Shown: positions 44,701-56,430 of the stretch, piece by piece
How positions within the stretch are numbered: position 1 is the stretch's first letter
Layout: each line of letters opens with the position of its first letter
Origin: Platycnemis pennipes
Taxonomy: Eukaryota > Arthropoda > Insecta > Odonata > Platycnemididae
Length of the DNA: 64,000 bases
Assembly (NCBI GenBank): GCA_933228895.1
Contig: OW121849.1
Location: 44,548,354-44,612,353 of the forward strand
Direction: 5' to 3'
Position numbers and translations under genes: made by a program
The notes under the pieces: generated by a model
The model's input: the letters and a program-made list of their open reading frames with translations, nothing else
Databases searched by the model: none
Told to the model about the DNA's origin: nothing

Positions 44701-46539
44701 GCTGTGTGGAGGTTTACGGTACACTGCGGTGGTTTATTTCCTGAATCTGGCGCACCCACGCAGCCTTCGGCACGGAGTGCGTGATATGCCGACGGTGATA
44801 ACGGCCGACAGGACCGCAATAATAATTTGATTGCGCAATCCCCCTCACTCATTCGACGTATTTGCTTTTCGACTCTTCAGGGAGCATTTCAGGTAATTCA
44901 CGAGTTATTTAACCTTTTGAGTAGCTGTGTTTGCGAATGCTGGCTCTGGTAGATAAGGCTTTCCATTATTATGCCTCCTTGTCCTGTAAAATTCATCTAA
45001 CGTTCTGGTATAAGATAATGGATTTTCACTACGGTCTTGCGCCAACTGATTATGTTCACTCATATGCCTTTTTAAATCTTTTCACGATGTTATATTTTGC
45101 CAGGGCCGATAATTTTAGCTGGACTTATTTTCGTAAATTTAATATTCCTGTATCAAATTACGTGCCGTACAGGATAGTGGTACCTGAGATATTGGTAATT
45201 AGGAAAATATTCATATTTTTTATTATTTAGTTTTTTAAATTATTTTTATTAATTATCTTTATTTTCTTATTATTTTTCTTAAGTATTTTTATTGTCTTAT
45301 CATGGGCGTACATAATTTTTCTGTAAAGGTTTTTTAGCCTAGAAGATAGTCAGAAGTGGAGTGTGCTCATGCATTATTTAGGTATTCCTTCTCGTGGATT
45401 CTATGTGAGCGACGTCTTAAATTTTGAGTGCTTGGTTGTGTTTCAACAGCTTTTTCCTGTCTTTTACGCTAATACCCTCTGTAAATGACTGAGCTATTAT
45501 TCTTCATCCTCAGTCGTTCTGATTAAATAGGTATCTGATGAAAGTGCCTGCGCATAAAACACGTAGTAGAATAAATGAATATTAATGCTGTAAAATTTTC
45601 TTTGCTAAGCGGTGATGCAACTAGCTCAGTGTATCTTTAATTTTAATTCGTGACTAAGCTTTTCGTATTCGTGATTATTCCTGTTTGAGAGCAAGACCTA
45701 TGAGTTAAAATTGGCAAGATTCTCTCCACGCCTAATCCGCGATCCAACTACGACCAAACCTTTATCTTATCAGCAACTTTCGAAGTTTCTTCCTATATAT
45801 GAGGAACTGCAATAGTGTCTCTTCAAATCCAAATACAATGCTATTATAAAGGTTTTTGCGGTAAACGTTTTTAATCGCCAATCTTAGAAACATCATAGCC
45901 TTATTTCGTTGTTTGTGCGATATTTAATGCTTTAATTGTTCTTATATTGTTGATATATCTTCTTGTTACGCAACACCATTTCCAGTTGTAGCTATATAAA
46001 ATTTAGGATGTTTCTATGCTCTAGTTTCTGAGGTGTGATACACCACCTTGATATCATATTCTTGCGGACACTCGAGCCCTTGTCGCGCGAGGTAGAATTT
46101 GGACCCGAGACATTTTGGTTCCCACTCGAGCTCGTTATCACCGTGTTGAGGATCTCAAGTTGGATAACGGGTGAAAAATGATTCAAGTCTGTCATCAACC
46201 CAACAGTCGGTTCGTAAGGTGAGAATAATGCCTTACTTTAACCCAGAGCTTATCACATTTACACCACCTACATACTCAGGGCAAGGTGGGGTTAGCTCAA
46301 ATTCCTTTGCGGCTTGTGATTTCCCAACACTCTTAGCAGGCTAAAGCACGCCATTTATTTTCCGCTCAAGATTTCCTAAGGATATTGCTCTAACTTGAAT
46401 CCGTATTATACAGGAGTGTAGTTGTGCTCTGAGGATCGGTCCACTTTTCCCACCTTATACCTCCGATTAGTTGTCAGCAAAAGAAATTATATGGTGGAAA
46501 AATTGAATTCACCTATTAATATCGTGCTTTTGCAGGCAT
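41741..46539. other. Intergenic AT-rich DNA, no gene recognised
   Basis: No recognisable coding or RNA gene. A 99-codon plus-strand ORF at 44931-45230 and several 60-70-codon ORFs carry no known motif and match chance expectation. Confidence 0.5.
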
Positions 46540-46810
46540 TTTGTTGGTTTAGTGGCTAGAGGATGGTTTCCCATCCAGAGGGTCCGGGTTTAAATTTCAG
46601 CAGTACTATATTTTTCATTGGTATACCAGACCCTACTAATATGTCACGTTGAGGGTAAATGAGTGATAAGGAAGAGCTGTAATGCTTCCGCTGGATTTTA
46701 TTGTGGTTCCCTTGGGGAATTTTCTTTTAAAGCATGCTTATGCCATAACAGGTTTCTCTCAATCGTTTCTCCACTTCTTCCAAATTCCTTTATCTTCCCA
46801 AATGCCATTT
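46540..46810 (+). mobile_element. tRNA-headed SINE, copy D
   Basis: Head ggtttagtggctagagg with B-box-like gtccgggtttaaatttc. The body continues cattggtataccagaccc, then tggttcccttggggaattt, aaagcatgcttatgccataac and aggtttctctc. The order equals copy C. It is degenerate, and the 3' boundary is uncertain. Confidence 0.6.
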
Positions 46811-49800
46811 TGCCAGTCGTTGCAGCCAGGTTAACATGCCGGCCAGGGAGCCAAAAGGTTTGAGGCTGGAATTCCGTCCTTGGAATGGATGTTGCATCCC
46901 TCTTACTTAATATAAGTTCTTAGGCCAGACAGTGCTATATGAACTTAGTCGTTGGATCACTTAAAACCCAAGGCTATTAGTACTGCGTATTATTCACTTA
47001 TAGCGAAACTACAATACATTTTCGATCACCGACCATAATGATCTAAATAGCCCAATTGTATGAGGAACAGTAAATTGCGTAAACATATTGCATCTAGTTT
47101 CGGCTTGTTTCCCTTGGTCTGCAACTCCTCCTTCAGTTTGTCGATAACTCCGCCCGTTTGCTGGAAAGCAAGACAAGCTTCGCGTCCCAGGACAGAAATA
47201 AAGCAGTCTCCTTGAAATTGGGAAATTTTGAATAATTAACCGTCGTCTAGGAATCTGAGGGGTGGGGAGGGTGTCAGGAAAAGAAGTCAATTCAAGCCTT
47301 CATTTTCTACTCCTTCTTCGTCCGCTTCTCCTTGTGGACGTGACTCCGCTGCTTAATGGACTGGGCCCGAACCCTTCCAACGCTCTTCGCAAGCGAGACC
47401 CCACCCACTTTTTCTTCCGACCGAGGAAAAAGAAAATCGCTCATTCCCTCACTCCTTATTGGCATTCCCTAAGCACTCACTCGCGAAAATTAACCCCCCT
47501 CTCCTCTCCCGCGGGCGTATTTTTCTTTCGGTTTAATTTACTTGTTATATGTATTTTTCTCTCGCGATAAATAATCTCCTGTGATTAACTTTTTCGCAAG
47601 CTATTCTCGGGTCTCAATTTATGAGCCTACACTATTTCTGCCATTTATATTTTTACGGGAGCCAAGCGTTCGATTGATAAAATTATTATTTCCTAGTAGT
47701 GGTTACTCTTTTCTTGAGTGATGATTTGAATGCAGCTGTCCAATTGTCATCATTAGCAAGAAATCGTTTAAGTTGTAAAAAGGAAATAAAGGGCATGGAT
47801 GTTTTGCTGGTTCGTCTTAGGAGTAAATTTACGTTAAATGATGGGATTGAACCTTAAGAGCTGAAGCACTTAAAATCTAAATTCCTAAACTAATTTGAAT
47901 TTGCGTAACTTAATGTATCAGGTATGACTTTATAGAATTTACTAAATATCTTGAATGAAAAAACAATGGCTTTGTATAAAAGAATTATTATTAAGAATTA
48001 AATTATAGAATTGCAAACTTACTGCTTTTATTTCAAGATGCTTTGGCATTATTTTTCACTGTATCTCTCAGATTATCAGTCTTTCATGTGTGGCAAAGTT
48101 TAATGCGTTTTATTCATACTACTTTTAAAACTAGCCCTCGAAATTTGAAGGATATTTGACGGAAAGTACATTCTAATTTTTAAATTCCTAGTATTTCATT
48201 ATTTATTTTATATTTAGTATTTCCATATTTGAGCAATTATTAACTAGTAACCCTAGTAACATATGAACCATTGGGTTTCGGAAATAAAATGTTCTGCACA
48301 ATTTGTAATTTCATTCGTCGTTCAAAGTAACGGCTAGCCAATTTAGAATAACAATACATTTATTACACAAAGAAAATACAGACAAAATAATTGTCATTTA
48401 AAATTAAATCAGTAGGCCCCACATAAATCTAGCATATATTTCGAAAACTATATTTATTGATATCATTATCAAACTAAGCATTTGAACTTTGGTTACTAGT
48501 GAATCAGTGCTTGATGGATTTGGTTGTTGTTGAATCAGTTGTGGCGTTGTATCATAATAATCTCAGAAATATTCCACTTTTCTTCTAGAGAAATGTTATA
48601 TTCCAACTCAGATTTCGGATTTATACCACGTAATTTGTACTGACATCACTCTAGACAATAGGATGCTAGTGAATGATGTGTGCTTTGTGTTGGGAGGAGC
48701 ATATATCTGATGCCTTTAATTCCTAATGGACTAACACGCTCTATCATACTTACCTTTATATCACTTACGACGAGGGTATTGTCGTTTTCATAAGGATTTT
48801 AATTTTAGATATGCCTGTTTTCTTAAAAACCTTTTTGTTTATGTTCACTTCTAGTTGGTTTTCAGGTATCTCATTTGCCATTCTAATTCTCTAGCTGGTT
48901 TCTGATACCCATTGAAACCAGATATTTTATGGGAATATTAGCGAATTTTAATGCTTCTGCAGGAAGTGCTTCAAAGTAAATGCCCAAAATAAAAAATAAA
49001 GCAATGCTGACAAAGGGATGAATATTCTCGTGTTAAAATCTCTACGCAATCTAATATTTCTATCCCTCACTCTCCTCCTGTAAAAAAATGTTGGGCAGGA
49101 CTACCTCCGGGAAATTCACTAACCCCCTTTGCGGTTCAATCGTAATACATGTGGACGGGGAGCGGGTGAATATTTTGTGAGTGGATATTCAGTGTGCCCC
49201 CTCAATTTCTGAAAAGAGTAATTTCTAGTTGATGAAATTCCCAACATTTCCTGGGTTAACGTCAGACGGCACTGAAGTGAGAAGGTCAACGGGTCGCGTC
49301 TGTTGGGCACAAACTGAGCCTATCTCCGTTTGTGAGACCATCCGCGACCCTAGTGTAGTTCCGACAGAATGTAAAACGCTTGGAAGGGGGTTTTAAGGAT
49401 GGGAGGGGACCTTAACTATAGGATGGAGGCTGAACCCTTTTGGAGATTTAATCCCGCAGGCATACTTTGAAGGCCTCTCCTTACAGAACCGTTCCGCCAC
49501 CGTAACTCGCCCGAAGAGGGAAAGTTCTCCGCCCCGGACGAGCGTAAAGGGAAATGAAGAGGGGAATGGTAGAATAGAAGGAGAGGGTAGAGGTGAGGGG
49601 CGAAATAATTACTCCCTGCTCTTTTATTGTGCAGGGTGGAAATTTCTGCGTAAAGTTTTTGGAAGGCCAATAAATCGTCGCAAATGAGTTCACGGACCGA
49701 GCCTCGTCCTCTGCATTCTCTCATCAGTGTTCCTATCCGTGGCTAAAGGTGGTGAGAATCGCCAGTAACGACCCAGACACGAGCTTAATTTTAGATTCCG

Positions 49801-50391
49801 CTCACTATCGACTTCCCCCGCCCTCTTTAATGAAACCTTTTTTTATCGTAGTTCATATTAAATTATAGGCCGACGTCTATTCATATTCTACAATGATTAA
49901 ACAAGTTATTATAAACATTATGGAAAACTTGGGAAAGAAGACCAATTATTATAATAATATAACACAAAGGCGTAATCTTTAGTATGGTACGACGTGATAG
50001 ATCGAGACAAATTATCGAACTCCTGCAACTAGATTGTTGAAGTCTCTTTGACCCCTCACTCACTCACTTGGGGTTTGCTACTGTTGGGATCTGTCAATCA
50101 CGTAAAATACCTTGTGGCCTTGCTACATTTTCTGAGGTCCAAGAGTGAAGGAATGCATGAACTCATTCACCGGCTTATTTGAAAGTCCTTGCCTGTTAAA
50201 TATTCATAGTACTACATTTTGCAGATAATAGTGATTCGTTTTTTTTTCTATTTTTTATTATAAAAGGAATAATTGGTCACTGGACCATGTGGAGTTAGTT
50301 TAGTAACTAGATGGCATCATGTGATTGCAATACGATTATAAAGGGGAATATGTATGAAATGTGTTTCTCCTGTATTGAAGATTGGAGACAC
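46811..50391. other. Intergenic DNA, no gene recognised; GC-rich blocks near 47250-47580 and 49090-49740
   Basis: The first block is pyrimidine-rich on the plus strand; the second is purine-rich at 49550-49610. Their ORFs (up to 102 codons) are low in complexity. The rest is AT-rich with nothing recognised. Confidence 0.5.
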
Positions 50392-50444
50392 ACCTACCTC
50401 CACATACAACAGCTAAACAACGCTACGCCGACGCCGTGCATTGG
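50392..50444 (+). repeat. Dispersed ~55-bp direct repeat, copy 1
   Basis: acctacctccacatacaaca then gctaaacaacgctacgcc and gccgtgcattgg. It matches 50952-51010 with a few substitutions and a short insertion in the second copy. Confidence 0.65.
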
Positions 50445-50951
50445 TGAAAATTTTTCTAACAAATTGAAATATATCTATAAAATCCAAAATCTTCTATGCC
50501 AAACTCAAAGATTATTAAATACTATTAAAATTTTCCCAAAAATGGACGAAATTCATTTAACCTGAAATGCCGTCTGACGCCACTGCACGGTTTAGTACCA
50601 TATTGTTGCGGAAACCGGCGTTCATTATAGAAAAAAAACGAAACAAATATATTGTTTTGAGGTTATTAGCCATTTCTTGATAGATTTAATGACGAAAAAT
50701 GGATTTTAAGAAGCAAAATACGACAATTTGCCTCTTACGGTGGCATCCTTCTCGAAAAACAGGAATTTCTCTGCCACAAGATAGATTTGTGGAGTGAAAT
50801 CATCGAGGACATTATACAGTTATTACGTATTTTATGTGCGATTTTCTCGTTGCCATCCATACTGCTTAATTAAAAAATCATATTACATTAGTTTATTGCA
50901 TTGAACAAATCAGACAAATACATCCATTTTAGAGAAGTATTCAGCCTACAA

Positions 50952-51010
50952 CATACCTACCTCCACGTACAATAGCTAAACAACGCCACGCCATTGGTAC
51001 CGTGCATTGG
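50952..51010 (+). repeat. Dispersed ~55-bp direct repeat, copy 2
   Basis: atacctacctccacgtacaa then tagctaaacaacgccacgcc and accgtgcattgg. Copy 1 lies ~560 bp upstream. The pair could be the ends of an old insertion or a segmental duplication. Confidence 0.65.
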
Positions 51011-53968
51011 ATATCCAATGACGTCATATGTCTAACTAATCTGCCGAAAAAATACAATCTTTAAAGATTAATATCGTCATAACACAACTTTATTCTTCAG
51101 AAAAATGTTTGCCAAGTATATTTTAGCTAATGAACGTCTCATCCAAAGAGTTATAAAAAATAGTGCTGATAGTGGTAGTATACATAGTGGAAGTTGGTAG
51201 TGGTAAATAGTAGATCTAATGTTCCACATAAGAACTTTTACGAGTAGAATTTGGCTACAATCCGTTTTTAGGTGTACAAAAATTTGGTTGAGGTAAAAAT
51301 AACTGGGCGAGGTTAATTATTTTATAGTTGTTATTAGTTTTTGGAGTTAAAATATTATAGTTAATCAATTTGTATTTGTCCGTGAAAAATATGCTGTGGG
51401 TACTTTACGCTCAACCCTGCGGATTCTGATTCCTATTCGATAAATTGCTAAAACTACAACTGCCAAGAAAAATAATTAGTCTGATTTAAAAATCTCTTGC
51501 CATTGGCCTCTTAGTACAGTGATATTAAAATATTCCTAGTTGGGGCTGAAAGGATAGCTGCAGAAAGGAAACCGGGATCAGAAAGAAGGTCCGCTAAGAC
51601 GAGGTGATGGAATGTTTAGAAAGTGTTTGACTGAGACAGACTGAGTCCGAAGAAATGGACGGAAAGGTTGCGTCACGTCAGTCAACGGTCTCTTCCCTGC
51701 TATTTGCATTTCTCACGGCAATCCAGTGATATTCTCCGATTGCCCTCCACGAGCCAATGATTTCGGCTTTCCTGGATTCTTTTTTGCTCCCAAAATCCCC
51801 CTTTAATTATTAATCTGGAGTGATTGTCCTCTTTATTTGAAATTTAAGGCTCTATTCAGCTTTATAGATGCAGTTTATGTACTACCTTGTTGTGTAAAAT
51901 AGTGTCGAATCATGTTTTAGATGCAGCAGAGGCTCATTAGACTTGCATTACGTTGTGAAATTATTACTGGTTATTAATTATAAAAACTTGCGGGAAAACA
52001 GTAGTACCTAAGTATTCGCTTGCGGGAAAAATTTTCGAATTAAAAGCCAATTTTTTTAGCTTTCAGTCATCCGGAAAACTAGTAAGCCATTTCGTGAAAA
52101 CCTAATTTGAATTATATACCTTATCTCACTGGAAAATTTGGTTTTTTAGCTCATTTCTTATGACCGCAGTTCTGAATATCATTCCCATGTAATTAAATAG
52201 CATGTAGTTGGAGATTTCCGAGACTTTCTTTTCAGATTGTTTCCTCTCATTTTCAGTCGGTCATGTCCTAACACCGCACACCTCACGTCCTTTCTGAAGT
52301 TTGCAGTGTGCACTTAGTCTTTAGATCAACAATGAATCGGACGAAAAACTTGATTCCTGAATATTTGTTATCGAAAACGATACCTAACTGTAATTTTGGC
52401 CCTGGAATCAACCAGGCATGACAACCCGGCGAATTTCAGCGGCGTCTCTTCCCTGCGTCTGCCGGTTGTTTTCGGAGAACTGACTAGGAAAGAGGTGGGA
52501 GGGTGAGAGAGTATCTCCTACCCAACCACTCTCTCTCCATCTCAGAATTCTTCGCTTTCCTTCTCTCCCCCAGATCATCGCGTCTCCTCTATTCCCACCC
52601 TCCATTCCCTCTCTCCTTCCAAGGTCCACGATTCCAAGCACTCAAATTCCTCCACCTTCTTTTCCTCCGGTAACCCCATCTCCCTCTTTCAATATTTTCT
52701 TCTCCTCACACACTCCCCCTTTCTCTCTCTCTCCTTCCCCCACTTAACTTCCGCCCACCGCTGTTCTTCTTGTTGAGTGTTAGCGTTGATGGAAGCAATG
52801 CCGTTTGTGTTTCAGAGTTTGGTTTGGAAGTGGTACGGAGATACGGTGCCACCCTGGGGTGGTGTGGAGGGGGAGGGGAAAGTTGTGAGATGTGCGGTGG
52901 GAGTGTCTGGAGAACCAGAGGGGATGATGGGTAGGAGGGGTGGAATGGAAAAAAGCAGCGGGGGGTGCTGGTAGGAGGAGGTGACGACGCTCTCTTTGAG
53001 GAGGGAAGCAATAGGCCCGGCATGAGTTTTCGTAGATGGGTTGAGCTGGCTTCCGCCTTAATGAAGTGCTTGGAATTAATGCTTATAGTTGTGTACCACT
53101 TCCTGCTCATTAACCCAGACACGAGAGAGTGGTCTTTATTTCGGAGAATCAATAAGTTGTACTTGAATCACCATTTAAAAGACGTAGTGCTGAACGTTCA
53201 TGTTTGAGTTTTCTACTGATGTTATATTAAAAACGTTTTTCTAATAATGACTTACTCAAAAATGTCTTTCCTCTAGGGCCAAATCAGAAGTGGTTTTATG
53301 CCAGTTGAAAATTGTATATAATTTAAAAACCATTCAAGCCTAGCCATCTGATTGCTGGTGTGACCGTGGCGTATATAATTTTACGGTAATAATAGAAATA
53401 TTTTGGCTCCACCATGTTGCTCGTATCAAACCAAGAGCAAATTGCTTAATTTTTCTTCTTATTTTGGTATCCATTCATACTAATGTACCCATCATTCTAT
53501 TGAATTCTGTGGCTATAAAATATTGAGAGCTCTACTTGTAATTCACAGCTATTGATATTAAATTATTTCTGGTGAAATTAGTGGTCTCGCTAGCTTTCCA
53601 GTTTGTCCATCCACAATTTTCAAAATATGTTATTCAAAATTACTATGATAATCAGCTTCAAAATGATTTAATAGGAATACTTTTCTTCCATCACATAAAT
53701 GCATTGTAAAAAATTGCATGTACAAACACTATGTCATTAGTTTGCGCTACAGGATGTAATGAAAGGTTTTTCTGTCTAAATGCTCAATTTTTCCATTGAA
53801 GCCCGTAAAAAGCTCTGACATGCGGCCACAATTCATCCTATTAGCAAATCACAATAATATCAATTCACAATTCTACTATTGGTCTTGTGTGTCGTTCGTT
53901 TCTGTCTTATTTCCACTTCTTTTTAGATTGCACCTCACTGCTGTTAAAATACTTGGACATTGACATCC
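51011..53968. other. Intergenic DNA, no gene recognised; GC-rich block 52400-53110
   Basis: AT-rich apart from a block that is pyrimidine-rich at 52500-52750 and turns purine-rich at 52850-52990. A 148-codon antisense ORF inside it is Pro/Ser-rich and not recognised. Confidence 0.5.
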
Positions 53969-53976
53969 GTCGTAAT
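53969..53976 (+). repeat. 8-bp target-site duplication of hAT-type element, left
   Basis: gtcgtaat, repeated exactly at 55221-55228. Fits the hAT pattern nTnnnnAn. Confidence 0.85.
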
Positions 53977-54206
53977 CATAGTTGGGAAGGTTACCAAAAA
54001 AAATTTACTGATTAAAGTTAAAGCTAATCTCTGTAAAAAGTAACTAGTTAATGTTAAAAGTTATTTTTCTGAAAAAGTAACTGATTAAAGTTAAAAAAGT
54101 AACTTTTACGTTAAAAGTTACTTTTTCAGTTACTTTGGCAAATTGGATGCGGCGAGGCCTTGATGTTTTTTTTTGTTTTGACCAACAAAGCAAACACTGG
54201 AAACTG

Positions 54207-54520
54207 TCATTGTAGTTTCTTCCATCCGTATCCATTTGTTTGAAAATATTTGAAGTGGGGATTTTCGTTGTAATTCCATTTAGTGTCCAGAGCGTTGGTG
54301 GTCAGGTTTCCTATTGTCTGCTGTAAGGATTCGGCGATTTTTCTGAGGTGGAGCTCCAATTCCGGGATTTTTAAGCTGACGTGAATGTAAGACTTTCTGA
54401 CGAACCATGGTGCGTCTGTAATTTGCCGCAAAAGATTGTTCTGAGCAGTAGAAAGTGCTTTAAGGTTAGTTTTTGATATCGATCCCCACATTGCGATGCG
54501 AAATATCCCTTCACAGTTGT
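54207..54520 (-). pseudogene. Jockey-like LINE reverse transcriptase C-terminal fragment
   Basis: The minus-strand frame reads FRIAMWGSISKTNLKAL, then QNNLLRQITDAPWFVRKSY, then IHVSLKIPELELHLRKIAE. This is the conserved end of Jockey-clade reverse transcriptases (xLWGSASxSNxxxxQxxQNxxLRxITxAPWYVxNxxIHxDLxIPxVxEEI). The frame ends after about 95 codons. The rest of the RT is absent, so it is a fragment carried inside the hAT-type element. I cannot tell whether the LINE jumped into the transposon or was captured by it. Confidence 0.7.
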
Positions 54521-54604
54521 GAAATTGCAGTGGAAACGGCTTAGTTGTATAGAGTTACAGTAGATGCTGCGCATTTTTCTCCCGTTTCACTGGGGGGCTG
54601 ATAC

Positions 54605-54636
54605 ATTGACGACGCAATGTCGCCGGGTAAGGCATA
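54605..54636 (+). repeat. 32-bp direct repeat inside the hAT-type element, copy 1
   Basis: Begins attgacgacgcaatgtcg and ends gtaaggcata. 26 of 32 bases match the copy at 54746-54777. Confidence 0.65.
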
Positions 54637-54745
54637 AGTAGACTGGGGCATTGTAACTGATTCGTTAGTTTGAATGAACCCCTCCCCCTCGTTATCCGTC
54701 ATAGGTTTTTAGGCGACCCTTCTTCCTCGCCTTCAACTATATAGT

Positions 54746-54777
54746 ATTGACGACATGATGTCACTGAGTAAGGCATA
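54746..54777 (+). repeat. 32-bp direct repeat inside the hAT-type element, copy 2
   Basis: Begins attgacgacatgatgtca and ends gtaaggcata, 141 bp after copy 1 and three bases before the hairpin at 54781. Confidence 0.65.
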
Positions 54778-54780
54778 CGA

Positions 54781-54810
54781 GCAAGGAGGTTAGAAGGATA
54801 ACCTCCTTGC
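54781..54810. repeat. Perfect 12-bp-arm hairpin
   Basis: Arms gcaaggaggtta (54781-54792) and taacctccttgc (54799-54810) are exact complements around gaagga. It lies inside the hAT-type element, next to the 32-bp direct repeat. Confidence 0.85.
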
Positions 54811-55220
54811 ATACGAAGCCTCCAGGACATTGTCTTCGCGTGGTTTCGTGTTTTCTCGTCTGAGGGTGCGTTCCTAAAACTTTGGCGGTCACTCCCCTCA
54901 GCCCCGCTTTTGTTTGGATGTATCCGTCTGGGCCTATTCATTGCATTCTTGCACAACTACCCTTGCATTTTTAGATACCGTTTTATTTTCCCATTTTTGT
55001 GTTGGGCAGCCTTTGCGCCCAAATTCGGACAGGTCGACATTCGTCAAAAATTAACGAAAAAAATGAACTTAGTTAGTTTTAAAATTAAGTTAGTTTTACA
55101 TCCGTTAATTCATAACTTTAAAGATTAAAAGTTACAAGTAACTCTTCTAAAAATTCAAGATTAAAATAAATAGTTAGCTACAATTTTAACGATTAATTTT
55201 AATCGTTAATCCCAACTATG

Positions 55221-55228
55221 GTCGTAAT
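55221..55228 (+). repeat. 8-bp target-site duplication of hAT-type element, right
   Basis: gtcgtaat, identical to 53969-53976. Confidence 0.85.
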
Positions 55229-56164
55229 AAAACCAGACGGATAATTTTATATGCAAAAGAAAATACGTCAATAAAATTTTAGGATGATGGGAAGTAGCCT
55301 TACCTAACCATGTTGGGAAGTATCTGATCTACGAAATGGCAGGAATAGTAATGTTGGGAGACCGAAGCACCTTGTTCCCTATTATCCCTACTTGCTGTTC
55401 ACTTATGCATGTCACCATTTCGTCGGTCAGTGGCAGTGCCGAGTATCCTAGGCCAAATTAAAGGTATGGAGAAGATGAACTTTTCTCAAAGGTTTTGTTT
55501 ACATGAGCTGAAGAGTAAAGTAGAGTAACGAGGTTGTTTCCAGGCATTAAAAGTTTCCCATTTACGAGCGAACCCACTTGGAAAGCGAAGCGTTCCCTCG
55601 GAAGAGTAACTACCATCCCCATTTTCTTTTATGGCTATGACTAACTTCCGTCATTATCCTTAATTTATTCATCATTCTGGCAAACTTCATAAACGCATTC
55701 GATCAAGGAAATAGTCAAATTTGTCTTGTCTGCGGTTTTCGGAATTAATTAGCGCTGGGATCAACTTTGTTCACCAAAATCTGGAGAAGATAATGTAATA
55801 CCGGGTTTACCGGGAGGTTAATGAGAGTGTTATTTAATGAGAGAAGATAGTGCTTATAAGTGACATGTAATTTGGAAAAAATTATCCGCATCACTTCAAT
55901 GAAACCCAATAATGAGAGATAAATTATATTCATGTGTCTTAATAGCAATAATAGCAATTCATAATTTTAAATTACGTATCACATTTCTTCCAGTTTTAGA
56001 TATTTCAGAATATGTCAATGCTTGTTGATAAAATTAATAAAAAATGTTGGTTAGTTTTTGAATGATCATTGTTCAGTATTGAGGAATCTCAAATGCTCTG
56101 CCTTTATTCGTGCTCAGTATAACCTTTTTATAAATTTATTTTTGAGAGTAGAGTAGGTTTTGAT
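55229..56164. other. Intergenic DNA, no gene recognised
   Basis: Nothing recognised. Short ORFs without motifs. Confidence 0.5.
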
Positions 56165-56430
56165 TGTGTGGTAGCCATGCATGTCTCTGCAGGCCAATGC
56201 AGGACGATTGCTTTACCGAACGCAAGTCTTTGGTTCGAATTCCGGGGATGCTTTGAATATTGTTATCGTAACCCAAACTCTAAGAGAATCTGAAAACCGT
56301 AATGTTCTAGGTAACAAGGGCGGCACAGGATAAGGAACTGTCCCCTTTCCTGACGGGCACCCTCCACTCATAGTTGGGCCGAGAACTAACCCTTTGACTT
56401 GCACACTCATCAGCCAGACTGGTATCTGTT
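56165..56430 (+). mobile_element. Possible tRNA-headed retroposon of a different family
   Basis: Contains a good B-box, ctttggttcgaattccgg (about 56227-56244), with an A-box-like gtggtagccatgcatg ~55 bases upstream. The body that follows does not share the blocks of copy C, so it is either a second family or a chance Pol III-like promoter. Ends are unknown. Confidence 0.4.

Larger units (their letters stand above)
53977..55220. mobile_element. hAT-type non-autonomous DNA transposon, 1244 bp, with internal LINE piece
   Basis: The termini catagttggga and tcccaactatg are an exact 11-bp inverted repeat, and a perfect 8-bp duplication flanks them. The left subterminal region has repeated aaagtaac/gttacttt words, including exact 14-bp arms at 54069-54082 and 54116-54129. 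The right has a perfect aacgattaa/ttaatcgtt dyad (55188-55207). No hAT transposase is present. Instead the interior holds an antisense Jockey-like LINE fragment, two diverged 32-bp direct repeats and a strong hairpin. The perfect duplication suggests that the composite moved as a unit fairly recently. Confidence 0.85.

Noticed and set aside
46080..46200. tRNA-like or SINE head on the minus strand
   Set aside because: Only short words such as ctcgag and gtggga recur; no A/B-box pair with proper spacing.
52706..53152. 148-codon minus-strand ORF
   Set aside because: Ser/Pro/Leu-rich product of a pyrimidine/purine tract, with no recognised motif.
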